Origin: Luteipulveratus halotolerans
Lineage (GTDB): Bacteria > Actinomycetota > Actinomycetes > Actinomycetales > Dermatophilaceae
Length of the DNA stretch: 64,000 bases
Direction: 5' to 3'
Assembly (NCBI RefSeq): GCF_001247745.1
Contig: NZ_LAIR01000002.1
Coordinates: forward strand, 3,286,001 to 3,350,000
The notes beneath the pieces are model-generated. The model made no database searches, was not told the origin of the DNA, and saw only the letters and a list, made by a program, of their open reading frames with translations. This document shows, in pieces, positions 1-7,929 of this stretch. The position numbers were made by a program, and so were the translations under genes. Within the stretch, counting starts at the first letter, position 1, and the number at the start of each line of letters is the position of its first letter.

Positions 1-762
1 AAGTGGTCGATCGCGCGGCACCGGTTCGCACGCCTGGCCGAGCTGGCCCGGCTGACCGCGTGGCTCGGCGACCAAGGGGTGCCCGTGTCGCAGCCGCTCA
101 CAACGCTCGACGATCAGCACCAGGTCGAGGCCGGCGGCGTCTCGATGCACGTGCAGCGTGTCATCGACGGCGCACTGCTCGACGTCACCGACCCCAGCCA
201 GGTGCACGGGGCCGGCGCGGCCCTCGCGCGGCTGCACAGTGCCCTCGCGACCTACCCCGATCCGGAAGCCATCGGCGAACACCACTCTCCCTCAACGGAG
301 CTCGACGACGAGATCGAGACCTGGCTCGCGGCGTACCCGGCACATCTCCCACCGGAGGCGCACGAGGTCGTACGCCGGCTCGCCGCGTCCGCGGATGCCG
401 TCACCGACCTGCCGCCGCGACACCTCGTCCACGGCGACGTGCGGTCGGCCAACGTGCTGTGGGCCGGCACCGGTGTGGCGGCGTTCCTCGACCTCGAGGA
501 CGCCCATCTCGGCCATCCGATCCGCGAGCTGACCCAGGGCGCAGTACTGCTCGGCACCCGCTTCCACGACTGGGGCCCGGTCCCGCGCGAGGTGCACGCG
601 CAGCTGCGCAAGGGCTACGAGTCGGTGCGACTACTCTCAGCCGCCGAGGCGAGCTGGTGGGACGCCCTGGTGCTCGCGTGCTCACTGCAGATGGTGCCGC
701 CTGGCGACGACCCGACCGGCTGGGGTGAGGCAGCTTCGCAGCTGTGGCGCCACGCCCGATGA
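1..762 (+). CDS. APH/choline-kinase-family phosphotransferase, 5' end outside window
   Basis: The frame is open from the first base, so the start and the N-terminal nucleotide-binding lobe lie upstream of the window. The visible 253 residues hold the kinase catalytic loop HGDVRSANVLW (bases 430-462), with the catalytic Asp and metal-binding Asn, followed by FLDLEDA, where the second metal-binding acid normally sits. Family members phosphorylate small hydroxylated molecules such as aminoglycosides, choline or homoserine; the substrate here cannot be read. The stop overlaps the ATG of the next gene (ATGA at 759-762), so the two were probably cotranscribed. The family call is firm, the function open. 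Confidence 0.8.
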   Translation, partial: KWSIARHRFARLAELARLTAWLGDQGVPVSQPLTTLDDQHQVEAGGVSMHVQRVIDGALLDVTDPSQVHGAGAALARLHSALATYPDPEAIGEHHSPSTELDDEIETWLAAYPAHLPPEAHEVVRRLAASADAVTDLPPRHLVHGDVRSANVLWAGTGVAAFLDLEDAHLGHPIRELTQGAVLLGTRFHDWGPVPREVHAQLRKGYESVRLLSAAEASWWDALVLACSLQMVPPGDDPTGWGEAASQLWRHAR

Positions 763-1501
763 CGGCCGAGATCACGAGCAGGTACGACGACGCGGGCGCC
801 CACCGCATGCACGCCCGCACCTGCGGCGATCCGCGCGATCCGGCGGTGGTGCTGGTGCACGGACTGGGCCTGTCCGGCCGCTACCTCGAACCCCTGATGG
901 GCGAGCTCGACGGCCTGCACGTGCTGGCACCGGACCTGCCCGGCATCGGCGACAGCGACCGCCCGGACCGACCGCTCACCGTCACCGAGCACGCCGACGC
1001 GCTCGCGACCTGGATCGACACCGTGGGCCTGGACCGCCCGCTGCTGGTGGGCCACTCGGTCGGCGCCCAGGTCGCGGCGCTCGCGGCGGAACGTCATCCG
1101 GAGCAGGCCAGTGGACTCGTCCTCATCAGCCCGAACGGCGACCCGCTGGCTCGGGCACCGTTGCGGCAGGCGGCGCGCCTCGTGCTGGACGCTCCGCTGG
1201 AACGGCCGTCACTGATCCCCGTCGCGACGGTGGACTACCTGCGCTCGGGTCCGTGGCGGATGTGGCGCACGCTGCACGGGTCCTCGGACATCGACCTGGA
1301 GGCGCACCTGCGGCGCATCCTCACCGGGCCGTCGTCGTACGAGGTCAGCGCGATCTGCTCGTGTCGCGCTACTGGGCCGCGACGTTGGCCCTGGCTCTCC
1401 CTCACGGCACGGCGGTCCAGGTCGACGGTGCGGCGCACGGCGTCGTCCACTCCTCGCCCGCGCAGATCGCTCAGGTCATTCGTCGGTCGCTCCGCGCGTG
1501 A
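759..1501 (+). pseudogene. Alpha/beta hydrolase with a frameshift
   Basis: The first reading frame, from the ATG at 759, encodes a typical alpha/beta hydrolase: an oxyanion region LVHGLGLSG and a nucleophile elbow GHSVGAQ. Near base 1340, after AHLRRILTG, this frame turns to nonsense. The next frame, however, continues with VVVRGQRDLLVSRYW, the usual strand and acid-turn motif, and with DGAAHGVVHSSP, which supplies the catalytic His, ending at 1501. A single lost or gained base around 1335-1345 explains this; the repaired protein would be about 247 residues, normal for the family. Either a real inactivating mutation or a sequencing error. The 3' end overlaps the convergent small gene by 26 bases. 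Confidence 0.75.
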
Positions 1502-1700
1502 GCTCGGCGCGGGCAGCCTCGACCTTGGCGGCCCGCTCTCGACGCAGCTTTTCGCGCGGGTCGCGGTCGAGGGCCGGCTGCGGCGGGCCGCCCCAGTGCA
1601 GGACGGCGTACTCGAGCCGCCAGAAGAACCGGTAGCGCCAGGTCAGACCAGTGGTGTCACGCGGGATCGGCGTCGGCCGACGTCGGGTCGTGCTGTCCAT
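1476..1700 (-). CDS. Small hypothetical protein (74 aa)
   Basis: The likely start is the ATG at 1700; the frame is open further upstream but that part runs through the palindromic operator. The protein is rich in Arg, Pro and aromatic residues (LTWRYRFFWRLEYAVLHWGG) and ends in a charged helix (REKLRRERAAKVEAARAEL). I recognise no family. It is divergent from the MarR-type regulator at 1759 with the palindrome between them, so the regulator may control it. Its 3' end overlaps the decayed hydrolase by 26 bases. Confidence 0.5.
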   Translation of the reverse strand: MDSTTRRRPTPIPRDTTGLTWRYRFFWRLEYAVLHWGGPPQPALDRDPREKLRRERAAKVEAARAELTRGATDE

Positions 1701-1710
1701 GAGAAAAGAC

Positions 1711-1733
1711 GGTACACCAATGATTGGTGTACC
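1711..1733. promoter_or_regulatory. 23-bp perfect palindrome, candidate MarR operator
   Basis: Arms GGTACACCAAT and ATTGGTGTACC are exact inverted repeats around one central base. The site lies between the divergent small gene (start 1700) and the MarR-type regulator (start 1759), just upstream of the latter's TAGAAT -10 box at 1744-1749. The position and symmetry fit autoregulation by a MarR dimer. Confidence 0.75.
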
Positions 1734-1758
1734 AACTAATGCGTAGAATCGTCGCACC

Positions 1759-2244
1759 ATGACTGCCGTGAACGACGACGCCCTGCTCCTCGAGAACCAG
1801 GTCTGCTACGCCTTGGCGCTGGCCGCTCGCGGCGTGATCGGCGCCTACCGCGAGGTCCTCACCCCGCTCGGGCTGACCCACCCGCAGTACCTCGCGATGC
1901 TCGCCCTGTGGCAGCACGAGCCGCAGACCAACCGGTCGCTGTCGGACGCGCTGCGCCTCGACCCCGGCACGGTCACTCCCCTGCTCAGGCGGCTGGAGAA
2001 CCTCGGCTACATCCGCCGGGCACGCGCTCAGAACGACGAGCGCACCGTCGAGATCCACCTCACCCCCGAGGGGCGAGCCCTGCGCACGCGTGCCGAGCAC
2101 ATCCCGTCGATCATGATCCGCAGACTCGGCCTGCAGGACACCGACCTGCACGAGCTCAACGCGCTGCTGCACCGGCTCGTCGCCTCGGCCGAGCACGCCA
2201 CCGACCTCACCGCCGACGAGCTCAAGGCACTCGGCTCCGCCTGA
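1759..2244 (+). CDS. MarR-family regulator, OhrR-like
   Basis: The 161-residue protein has the winged-helix MarR fold (LTHPQYLAMLALW, SLSDALRLDPGTVTPLLRRLENLGYIRR, NDERTVEIHLTPEG). Its N-terminus, LENQVCYALALAAR, has a Cys at residue 16 in the context of the peroxide-sensing Cys of OhrR, whose oxidation by organic hydroperoxides releases DNA. That suggests a redox sensor. The matching peroxidase gene ohr is not adjacent but 4.1 kb downstream at 6393. A -10-like TAGAAT nine bases before the ATG suggests a leaderless or nearly leaderless transcript. MarR family is certain, OhrR subtype likely. Confidence 0.85.
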   Translation: MTAVNDDALLLENQVCYALALAARGVIGAYREVLTPLGLTHPQYLAMLALWQHEPQTNRSLSDALRLDPGTVTPLLRRLENLGYIRRARAQNDERTVEIHLTPEGRALRTRAEHIPSIMIRRLGLQDTDLHELNALLHRLVASAEHATDLTADELKALGSA

Positions 2245-2333
2245 CCGCGCGTACGCCGATGTCACGTTCTCGCTCGCCCATGCGTCTTCTCGGGTGAGGG
2301 GCGGCAGCCGTCGCCCCGGGGCGGAGGGCGACC

Positions 2334-3692
2334 ATGGCCGGCGCAGCGCACCGACTGCGCGACGACCGCATGTCGCGCGCGCTCGGCCAGGTCGCACTGG
2401 CGAGCTTCGTCGTGTGCATGGTCACCGGCGTCGTGCTGATGTACTTCTACGACCGGTCGACCAGGCCCGTGACGTACGACGGCTCGTACACCCCCTTGCA
2501 GGGCGCGACCATGTCAAGGGCGCTGGAGTCGACGATCGACCTGTCCTTCGAGGTGCGCGGCGGGCTGCTGCTGCGCCAGCTGCACCACTGGAGTGCGTCG
2601 TTCCTGATCGCCGCGCTGATGCTGCAGATCCTGCGGGTGTTCTTCATCGGCGCGTTCGGGTCGCGGCGCCGCATCACCTGGCTGCTGCTGTGGGGTCTGC
2701 TGCTCACCACGATGGGCGCGGGCTTCACCGGTCTGATTTTGCCCGACGACATGGTCTCGGGCAGCAGCCTCGCGGTGATGGACGGTGTGCTCAGGTCGGT
2801 CCCGGTGGTCGGCACCGACCTGTCGGACCTGGTGTTCCGCGGCGAGTTCCCGAGCGGGTCGATCGCGCTGTTCTACCCGCTGCACGTGATCGTGCTGCCG
2901 CTCGTCATGCTCACCGTCGTGGCCGCACTGGTGTGGCGTGTACGTCGACCGCTCACCGCGCGAGTCTCGTTGCGTCACAGCATGATTCGGTCACTCGCCG
3001 GCGCCGGTCCGCTCGTCGTGATCGCCGGCGTACTGACCCTGATCGCCGCGACCGTGACGGTCAACCCGGTCTGGACGTACGGCCCGGCCGACCCCGGCAA
3101 CGCCTCCGCAGGAGCTGGTGCGACGTGGTACCTCGCCTTCCTCGACGGTGCCCAGCGGCTCGTACCACCAGGGTGGGAGGTCGTCTGGCTCGATCGCACG
3201 TGGACGTTCGCGATCCTGGTGCCGGTCGGGGTGTCGACGCTGTTCCTCGGCGCGGCGATGGCGTACCCGTTCGTCGAGCGGCGCGTCATCGGGACGCGTC
3301 AGGACGCACGCGCGTTCGCCCGGCCACGCACCACCCCGACCCGTACCGGCCTCGGCGCCGCCGGCATCACGTTCTACGGGGTGCTGTGGGCTGCTGCCGG
3401 GTCGGACACCATGGCCCTTCAGCTCGGGCTCGGCGTCGAGGGCGTCATCCACACCCTTCAGGTCGCCCTCGTCGCCGGCCCGCCCCTCGCGTACGAGATC
3501 ACGCGCCGAATCTGCCTGGGGCTGCACAGTATTGACCGTGACATCGCTCTGCACGGTCGCGAGACAGGCCGCATCATCCGCACGCCCGAGGGCGGGTTCC
3601 ACGAGGTACGCCGACCGGTCACCGCCGCCGAGCGCGAGCGCCTGCTCGATGCACCCGCCGATGACGTCCGCGAGGAGCTACCGGCTCCGTGA
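2334..3692 (+). CDS. Orphan cytochrome b (QcrB-like) with altered haem and quinol-site residues
   Basis: A 452-residue polytopic membrane protein of the cytochrome b/b6 family, closest in pattern to actinobacterial QcrB: RQLHHW (81-86), FYPLH (180-184), NPVWTYGPADPGNASAG (244-260) and a C-terminal block with PFVERRV. The first ligand of each haem-binding helix is present (His84, His184), which matches the low-potential haem. The partner His expected 14 residues after His84 is Gln98, and that expected 14-15 residues after His184 is Ala/Leu198-199, so the second haem pair is missing. The quinol-site PDWY of actinobacterial QcrB reads ATWY (263-266). No qcrA or qcrC gene is nearby. A GGAGGG motif precedes the ATG. 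Probably a specialised electron-transfer protein, not the respiratory bc1 subunit. Confidence 0.8.
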   Translation: MAGAAHRLRDDRMSRALGQVALASFVVCMVTGVVLMYFYDRSTRPVTYDGSYTPLQGATMSRALESTIDLSFEVRGGLLLRQLHHWSASFLIAALMLQILRVFFIGAFGSRRRITWLLLWGLLLTTMGAGFTGLILPDDMVSGSSLAVMDGVLRSVPVVGTDLSDLVFRGEFPSGSIALFYPLHVIVLPLVMLTVVAALVWRVRRPLTARVSLRHSMIRSLAGAGPLVVIAGVLTLIAATVTVNPVWTYGPADPGNASAGAGATWYLAFLDGAQRLVPPGWEVVWLDRTWTFAILVPVGVSTLFLGAAMAYPFVERRVIGTRQDARAFARPRTTPTRTGLGAAGITFYGVLWAAAGSDTMALQLGLGVEGVIHTLQVALVAGPPLAYEITRRICLGLHSIDRDIALHGRETGRIIRTPEGGFHEVRRPVTAAERERLLDAPADDVREELPAP

Positions 3693-4028
3693 CCCGCTGT
3701 GCACGTGGACGTGCAGGTGCTTGGAGTCCTGGTAGGCGCCGAGGTTGGTGAGCACCGCGGCCGCTCCGCACTCGGCCTCGACGGTCCGCGCGACGGACTG
3801 CACCACCGCGAAGAGTGCCCGCAGGTCACCCTCATCCGCAGCGGTCGCCGTGGTCAACGAGCCGATGTGCCGCTTCGGCACGACCACGATATGCGTCTGC
3901 CAGTACGGACGCGTGTGGTGGAAGGCCAGGACGCGCTCGTCGTCGTGCACCGCATCGAGAGGCTGCCGGCCCGGAATCGCGACATCGCAGTAGAAGTCGT
4001 CACCGTCGTACGCGCCCTCGGTCGTCAC
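3678..4028 (-). CDS. HIT-family nucleotide hydrolase
   Basis: A 116-residue cytosolic protein with the histidine-triad motif KHLHVHVHSG near its C-terminus, where the middle His attacks a nucleotide phosphate. The upstream part (FYCDVAIPG, VLAFHHTRPYWQTHIVVVPKRHI) is standard for HINT/FHIT-like proteins, which cleave adenylylated or dinucleotide substrates. Length is normal. It converges on the cytochrome b gene and overlaps its last 15 bases. The family is certain, the physiological substrate unknown. Confidence 0.9.
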   Translation of the reverse strand: MTTEGAYDGDDFYCDVAIPGRQPLDAVHDDERVLAFHHTRPYWQTHIVVVPKRHIGSLTTATAADEGDLRALFAVVQSVARTVEAECGAAAVLTNLGAYQDSKHLHVHVHSGSRSR

Positions 4029-4074
4029 CCGGACAGGCTGACACAGGGCCTGCGGGCGTTCCTAGACTCGCCGA

Positions 4075-4761
4075 GTGAGCAGCAGTGAGCGGGACGACGA
4101 CGCGCGCTCGTCGTTCGGGCAGGGCCTTCGGCTCGGCGTGCCGTACGCCCTCGTCGGCGCGCTGCTCAGCCTGTCGTTCGCGGTGCTCGCGCGCCAGGCC
4201 GGGTTCAGCATCGCGCAGGCCGTGGTCACGTCGGTGATCGTGTTCGCGGGGTCGGCGCAGTTCGCGATGTTGTCGGTGATCGTGGGCGGCGGTGGCATCG
4301 CTGCAGCCCTGACCGCCTCGGGCCTGATGAACTCGCGCTTCCTCGCCATGGGCATCGCGCTCGCTCCGTCGCTGCCCGGCGGCCCGCTCAAGCGCGGCGC
4401 TCAGGGCCAGGCCGTCGTCGACAGCTCATGGGCCCTCGCCAACCGCGGCGACGGCACGTTCGACCGGTGGCTGCTGTTCGGGACGACGGTGCCGCAGTAC
4501 GTCACCTGGACGCTCGGGTCGGTGCTCGGCGCGGTGTTCGGCGGTGCGCTCGGCGACACCGACCGGCTCGGGCTGGACGCGATCTACCCGACGTTCTTCC
4601 TCGCACTGCTGATCGCCGAGCTGCGCGACCGGACCTCCCGTGGCGTCGCGCTCGGTGGCGGCCTGCTGGCCCTCGCGCTCGTGCCGGTCGCACCGCCCGG
4701 CGTACCGATCCTCGCCGCGAGCGCCGTCGCCCTCGTCGGGCTCGCGAGGAGGCCGGCATGA
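4075..4761 (+). CDS. azlC: AzlC-family branched-chain amino acid exporter, large subunit
   Basis: A 228-residue membrane protein with the AzlC signature near the N-terminus (GLRLGVPYALVGALLSLSFAVLARQAGFS, then FAGSAQFAMLSV) and several hydrophobic helices. AzlC and AzlD together form an exporter of branched-chain or related amino acids. The next gene, azlD, overlaps by four bases (ATGA), a usual arrangement. The GTG start at 4075 lies six bases after a -10-like TAGACT (4063-4068), suggesting a leaderless transcript. Confidence 0.9.
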   Translation: MSSSERDDDARSSFGQGLRLGVPYALVGALLSLSFAVLARQAGFSIAQAVVTSVIVFAGSAQFAMLSVIVGGGGIAAALTASGLMNSRFLAMGIALAPSLPGGPLKRGAQGQAVVDSSWALANRGDGTFDRWLLFGTTVPQYVTWTLGSVLGAVFGGALGDTDRLGLDAIYPTFFLALLIAELRDRTSRGVALGGGLLALALVPVAPPGVPILAASAVALVGLARRPA

Positions 4762-5075
4762 CGTTGTCGTCGACCCAGATCTGGGTGCTGATCCTCGCGT
4801 GCGCGGTGCTGACCGCGCTGATCAAGGGGTTCGGGCCGGTGCTGCTGGGCGGGCGCGAGCTGCCCGGGTGGTTCAGCCGGGTGATCGTGCTCATGGCGCC
4901 CGCCCTGCTCAGTGCACTCGTGGTGACGTCAGTGCTCGCGCACGAACGGTCGTGGTCGGTCGGAGCGCACACGGTCGGCGTCGGCGTCGCCGGCGTGATG
5001 TTGTGGCGACGGATGCCGCTGGTGCTGTGCGTCGCCGTCGCAGTCGGCATCACCGCACTGCTGCGGGCGATCTGA
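4758..5075 (+). CDS. azlD: AzlD-family exporter small subunit
   Basis: A 105-residue hydrophobic protein with three to four membrane helices, beginning at an ATG inside the azlC stop (ATGA). The motif KGFGPVLLGGRELPGWFSRVI and the length are typical of AzlD. It needs AzlC to form the transporter. It ends directly against the stop of the convergent TetR gene, with no bases between. Confidence 0.9.
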   Translation: MTLSSTQIWVLILACAVLTALIKGFGPVLLGGRELPGWFSRVIVLMAPALLSALVVTSVLAHERSWSVGAHTVGVGVAGVMLWRRMPLVLCVAVAVGITALLRAI

Positions 5076-5645
5076 CTACGACGAGGCGGCCGCGTCGCGG
5101 TAGGTCAGCAGGCCCTCGACGCCGAGCAGGAACGTCTCGCACACCGGCGCCGGATCGCTGAGGCAGCCCGCAGCCATCGCGCCGTCGCGCAGCATCACGA
5201 AGTGCCGCGCGGCGGGCTCGGGTGCCGTGTCGCCGGTGGCCGCGAGCAGCTCGGTGACGGTCTCGCGGAACCAGTCGCGGTGCCGCGTCACGGCCTGGTG
5301 CACCGGGTGCTCGGCATCGGGGTACTCGGCGACCGCGTTGAGGAACGCACAACCCCGAAACCCTTGCGACTCAATGCTTTCGGCGATCCCCCGTGCCACC
5401 GCTCGTACGACGTCGTCCGGCGAACCAGCACTCTCGCGGGCTGCGGCGACCTGGGCGCGGACGGCCTCGTCGATAGCGCTGAGGTAGGCGACGACCAGCT
5501 CGTCCTTGCCGCGGAAGTGGCGGTACATCGTCGCGCGCGTGACGCTCGCCTCGGCGATGATCCGGTCGACGCCCACGGCGTGCAGCCCCTCGGCGTAGAA
5601 CAGTGCACTCGCCGTGCTCAGCAGCCGCTCTCGTGCCTCGGACAT
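5076..5645 (-). CDS. TetR/AcrR-family repressor
   Basis: A 189-residue regulator; the frame extends further upstream but the ATG at 5645 (MSEARERLLSTA) gives the normal family N-terminus. The HTH is clear: GLHAVGVDRIIAEASVTRATMYRHFRGKDELVVAYL. The C-terminal ligand domain is standard in length. It faces away from the membrane-protein gene at 5790, and two inverted-repeat sites in the gap (5689-5702 and 5736-5753) make self-repression and repression of 5790, perhaps with ohr, likely. The inducer is unknown. Confidence 0.88.
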   Translation of the reverse strand: MSEARERLLSTASALFYAEGLHAVGVDRIIAEASVTRATMYRHFRGKDELVVAYLSAIDEAVRAQVAAARESAGSPDDVVRAVARGIAESIESQGFRGCAFLNAVAEYPDAEHPVHQAVTRHRDWFRETVTELLAATGDTAPEPAARHFVMLRDGAMAAGCLSDPAPVCETFLLGVEGLLTYRDAAASS

Positions 5646-5688
5646 CGCTCTCCTCCTGCGTCGTGGACCGTCGCCCACGCTAGCAGAC

Positions 5689-5702
5689 AGAACGGTCGTT
5701 CT
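5689..5702. promoter_or_regulatory. Candidate TetR operator 1
   Basis: AGAACG and CGTTCT arms flank a two-base centre. The site touches the -35-like TTGACA at 5703-5708 and lies 44 bases before the TetR start codon on the other strand. It shares the GAACG/CGTTC core with the second site, as expected for one dimeric repressor. Confidence 0.55.
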
Positions 5703-5731
5703 TGACAAATCATTCGTCGTGGTCTCAGACT
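5703..5731 (+). promoter_or_regulatory. Candidate promoter for the 5790-6821 genes
   Basis: A consensus TTGACA (5703-5708) is followed after 17 bases by CAGACT (5726-5731), a weak -10. The promoter is flanked by the two inverted repeats, so a TetR protein bound there would block it. Confidence 0.5.
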
Positions 5732-5735
5732 GCAA

Positions 5736-5753
5736 AGAGACCGATCGTTCTCT
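5736..5753. promoter_or_regulatory. Candidate TetR operator 2
   Basis: An 18-base near-perfect palindrome, AGAGAC CGATCG TTCTCT, with one mismatched base pair. It lies just after the -10 of the promoter at 5703-5731, at the transcription start, a classic repressor position. Confidence 0.6.
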
Positions 5754-5789
5754 CTCATTCGGTCGCCGCCCTCGAGCCCAGGAGCCACC

Positions 5790-6332
5790 ATGTCCGCACC
5801 CGCCACCGGCACGACCCACCTGCGCAGCCTGTACGCCGTCCGCTTCGGCTTCGCGGTCGTGTGGGCCGCCGCACTGGCCGCCACCGGCTCATCACTCAAC
5901 GCCGTCAGCGGCACCCTGCTGGTGGCGTACCCGCTGTTCGACCTGGCCGCCGCGGTGTACGACCACCGCACCTCCGGCGGACGGGCGGGCGGCCTGCTCG
6001 TCACCAACATGGCGCTGAGCCTGCTCGCCGCAGCCGGCCTCGCCGTGGCGACGACCTCCGACATCGCCGCCGCGCTGCGCGTCTGGGGCGCCTGGGCGAT
6101 CACCGCCGGAGCCGTACAGCTCGCCGTGGCGCTGCGCCGCCGCAGTCTCGGCGGGCAGTGGCCGATGCTCCTCAGCGGCGGCATCTCGGTGCTCGCCGGG
6201 GCGGGCTTCGTCGCCGGCGCCGGCCGAGACGGCGCGGCGCTCACCCCACTGGCGGGGTACGCGACCCTCGGCGGGATCTTCTTCCTCGCCTCAGCGCTGC
6301 GCATGCGACAGACCTCTGCGCAGACCATCTGA
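5790..6332 (+). CDS. HdeD/DUF308-like membrane protein
   Basis: A 180-residue protein made almost entirely of hydrophobic helices, about six, joined by short charged loops (YDHRTSGGRAGG, LRRRSLGG). The repeating helix pattern and length resemble DUF308/HdeD proteins, whose biochemical role is poorly known. Divergent from the TetR gene with two candidate operators between them, and 60 bases upstream of ohr, so the three may form one stress-responsive unit. Confidence 0.6.
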   Translation: MSAPATGTTHLRSLYAVRFGFAVVWAAALAATGSSLNAVSGTLLVAYPLFDLAAAVYDHRTSGGRAGGLLVTNMALSLLAAAGLAVATTSDIAAALRVWGAWAITAGAVQLAVALRRRSLGGQWPMLLSGGISVLAGAGFVAGAGRDGAALTPLAGYATLGGIFFLASALRMRQTSAQTI

Positions 6333-6392
6333 ATCCCCTGACCTACCAACCCCATTCGCGCTCACAGGGAGCGCCCATCTGAAGGAGATCTC

Positions 6393-6821
<429 letters not shown>

Positions 6822-6831
6822 CACCGAGGCT

Positions 6832-6871
6832 GCGCACTGGTGGACTGCGGTACGGCAGGCCACCAGTGCGC
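6832..6871. promoter_or_regulatory. 40-base inverted repeat between ohr and the toxin-antitoxin operon
   Basis: Arms GCGCACTGGTGG (6832-6843) and CCACCAGTGCGC (6860-6871) are exact inverted repeats, extended inward by CTGC/GCAG. There is no T-run. The right arm touches the -10-like TAGAAT (6872-6877) of the antitoxin gene. It may end ohr transcripts, serve as the operator for the antitoxin complex, or both. Confidence 0.55.
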
Positions 6872-6884
6872 TAGAATTCTGTAC

Positions 6885-7169
6885 ATGACCACGATGCCCC
6901 TGGCTGAGGTCCGAGCCCAGCTGTCCCGCGTGGTCGATGAGGCCATCCGCACTCACGAGCGGGTCGAGATCACACGCAACGGCGACCGCGCGGCCGTCAT
7001 CCTCAGCGCCGACGACTTCGACGTGCTGCAAGAGACGCTCGACGTCCTCTCCGACGCCGACGCGGTCCGTGACATCCGCGTCGCACTCGATGAGTACGAG
7101 CGGGGTGAGACCTTCACCACCGACGAGGTCCTGCAGGACCTGCGCGCCGCCGGCCGTCGTACCTCGTGA
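6885..7169 (+). CDS. Phd/YefM-family antitoxin
   Basis: A 94-residue protein with the Phd/YefM fold: MPLAEVRAQLSRVVDEAIRTHERVEITRNGDRAAVILSADDFDVLQETL, then a short acidic C-terminal segment that would bind the toxin. The ATG at 6885 lies seven bases after TAGAAT, suggesting a leaderless transcript; a longer frame upstream would cross the inverted repeat. Its stop overlaps the toxin's GTG (GTGA). The complex normally represses its own promoter. A paralogous pair lies at 32860-33401. Confidence 0.88.
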   Translation: MTTMPLAEVRAQLSRVVDEAIRTHERVEITRNGDRAAVILSADDFDVLQETLDVLSDADAVRDIRVALDEYERGETFTTDEVLQDLRAAGRRTS

Positions 7170-7435
7170 CGTACGAGCTCACCTGGTCTCGGCAGGCCAA
7201 GCGCGCAATCACACACGACCTGCCGGAAGCCGTTGCCGCCGCCTGCCTGGAGTTCGTTCTCGGCCCACTCCGCGACAACCCGCACCGGGTCGGCAAGGCC
7301 TTGCGCCCACCGCTCGACGGGCTGCACTCCGCTCGCCGCGGCGAGTTCAGAGTCGTCTACGCGATCGATGACGGACGCGTCCGCATCCACCTCATCGACA
7401 TCCGGCACCGTCGCGACGCCTACCGCTCGCGCTGA
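7166..7435 (+). CDS. RelE/ParE-superfamily toxin
   Basis: An 89-residue basic protein of the RelE/ParE fold: YELTWSRQAKRAI, PLRDNPHRVGKALRPPLDGLHSARRGEFRVVYAI, IHLIDIRHRRDAYR. The conserved R-G-x-(F/Y)-R-V core and C-terminal Arg/Tyr match RelE-type mRNA endonucleases, which cut mRNA on the ribosome. The GTG start is coupled to the antitoxin stop. Confident as a toxin; the RelE rather than ParE activity is inferred from the Phd-type partner and the C-terminal residues. Confidence 0.88.
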   Translation: MTYELTWSRQAKRAITHDLPEAVAAACLEFVLGPLRDNPHRVGKALRPPLDGLHSARRGEFRVVYAIDDGRVRIHLIDIRHRRDAYRSR

Positions 7436-7473
7436 CCCGGGCGCCCGAGCGGCGCCCTCCGCCCGAGCGCTCG

Positions 7474-7827
7474 TCACACGCGATGGGCGACCATGTTGAT
7501 CACGGTGCCGTCGGGCGAGCGCACGAAGAACCGACGTACGCCCCACTCCTCGTCGACCAGCGGATGGACGATCTCGTAGCCGCGGCGCCTGGCCTCGGCG
7601 TACGCGGCGTCGACGTCGTCGACCTTGACCGAGATCGCGGCGTCCTCAGGGGCGGTGGCGTCCTTCGTCACGACCTGCACGTGCGCACCGGACTCGGGTG
7701 AGGTGAAGCGGGCGACCCACCCCAGGTTGAACTCCTCGTTGCTCAGCCCGAGGTAGTCGGCGTAGAAGTCGCGTGCTGCGTCGATGTCCGCGACAGGCAG
7801 GTCGGCGATGATCTCGGTCACGCGCAT
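7474..7827 (-). CDS. VOC-superfamily (glyoxalase-like) protein
   Basis: A 117-residue protein starting at the ATG at 7827, which has an AAAGGA ribosome site. The vicinal-oxygen-chelate pattern is visible: IIADLPVADIDAARDFYADYLGL, then GAHVQVV and RRFFVRSPDGTVINMV. Such proteins include glyoxalases, dioxygenases and antibiotic-binding proteins; the substrate cannot be assigned. Downstream of the protease gene in the same direction but separated from it by a strong hairpin. Confidence 0.85.
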   Translation of the reverse strand: MRVTEIIADLPVADIDAARDFYADYLGLSNEEFNLGWVARFTSPESGAHVQVVTKDATAPEDAAISVKVDDVDAAYAEARRRGYEIVHPLVDEEWGVRRFFVRSPDGTVINMVAHRV

Positions 7828-7870
7828 AGCGGGTCCTTTCATCGGAATCCGTTGTCCTACAAGCGTAGTC

Positions 7871-7926
7871 ACGTACGACGACGCCCCGGTCACCTTCGGC
7901 GAGAAGGTGACCGGGGCGTCGTACGT
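7871..7926 (-). terminator. Long hairpin after the metalloprotease gene
   Basis: A 23-bp stem, interrupted by a three-base bulge in one arm, around a seven-base loop. It begins four bases after the stop of the protease gene at 7930. There is no T-run, so it may stabilise the 3' end or terminate in the GC-rich style common in actinobacteria. It also separates the VOC gene from upstream transcription. Confidence 0.7.
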
Positions 7927-7929
7927 GGA

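Noticed and set aside
7436..7473. GGGCGC/GCGCCC hairpin between the toxin and the VOC gene as a terminator
   Set aside because: Only a six-base stem; too weak to claim in such GC-rich sequence.
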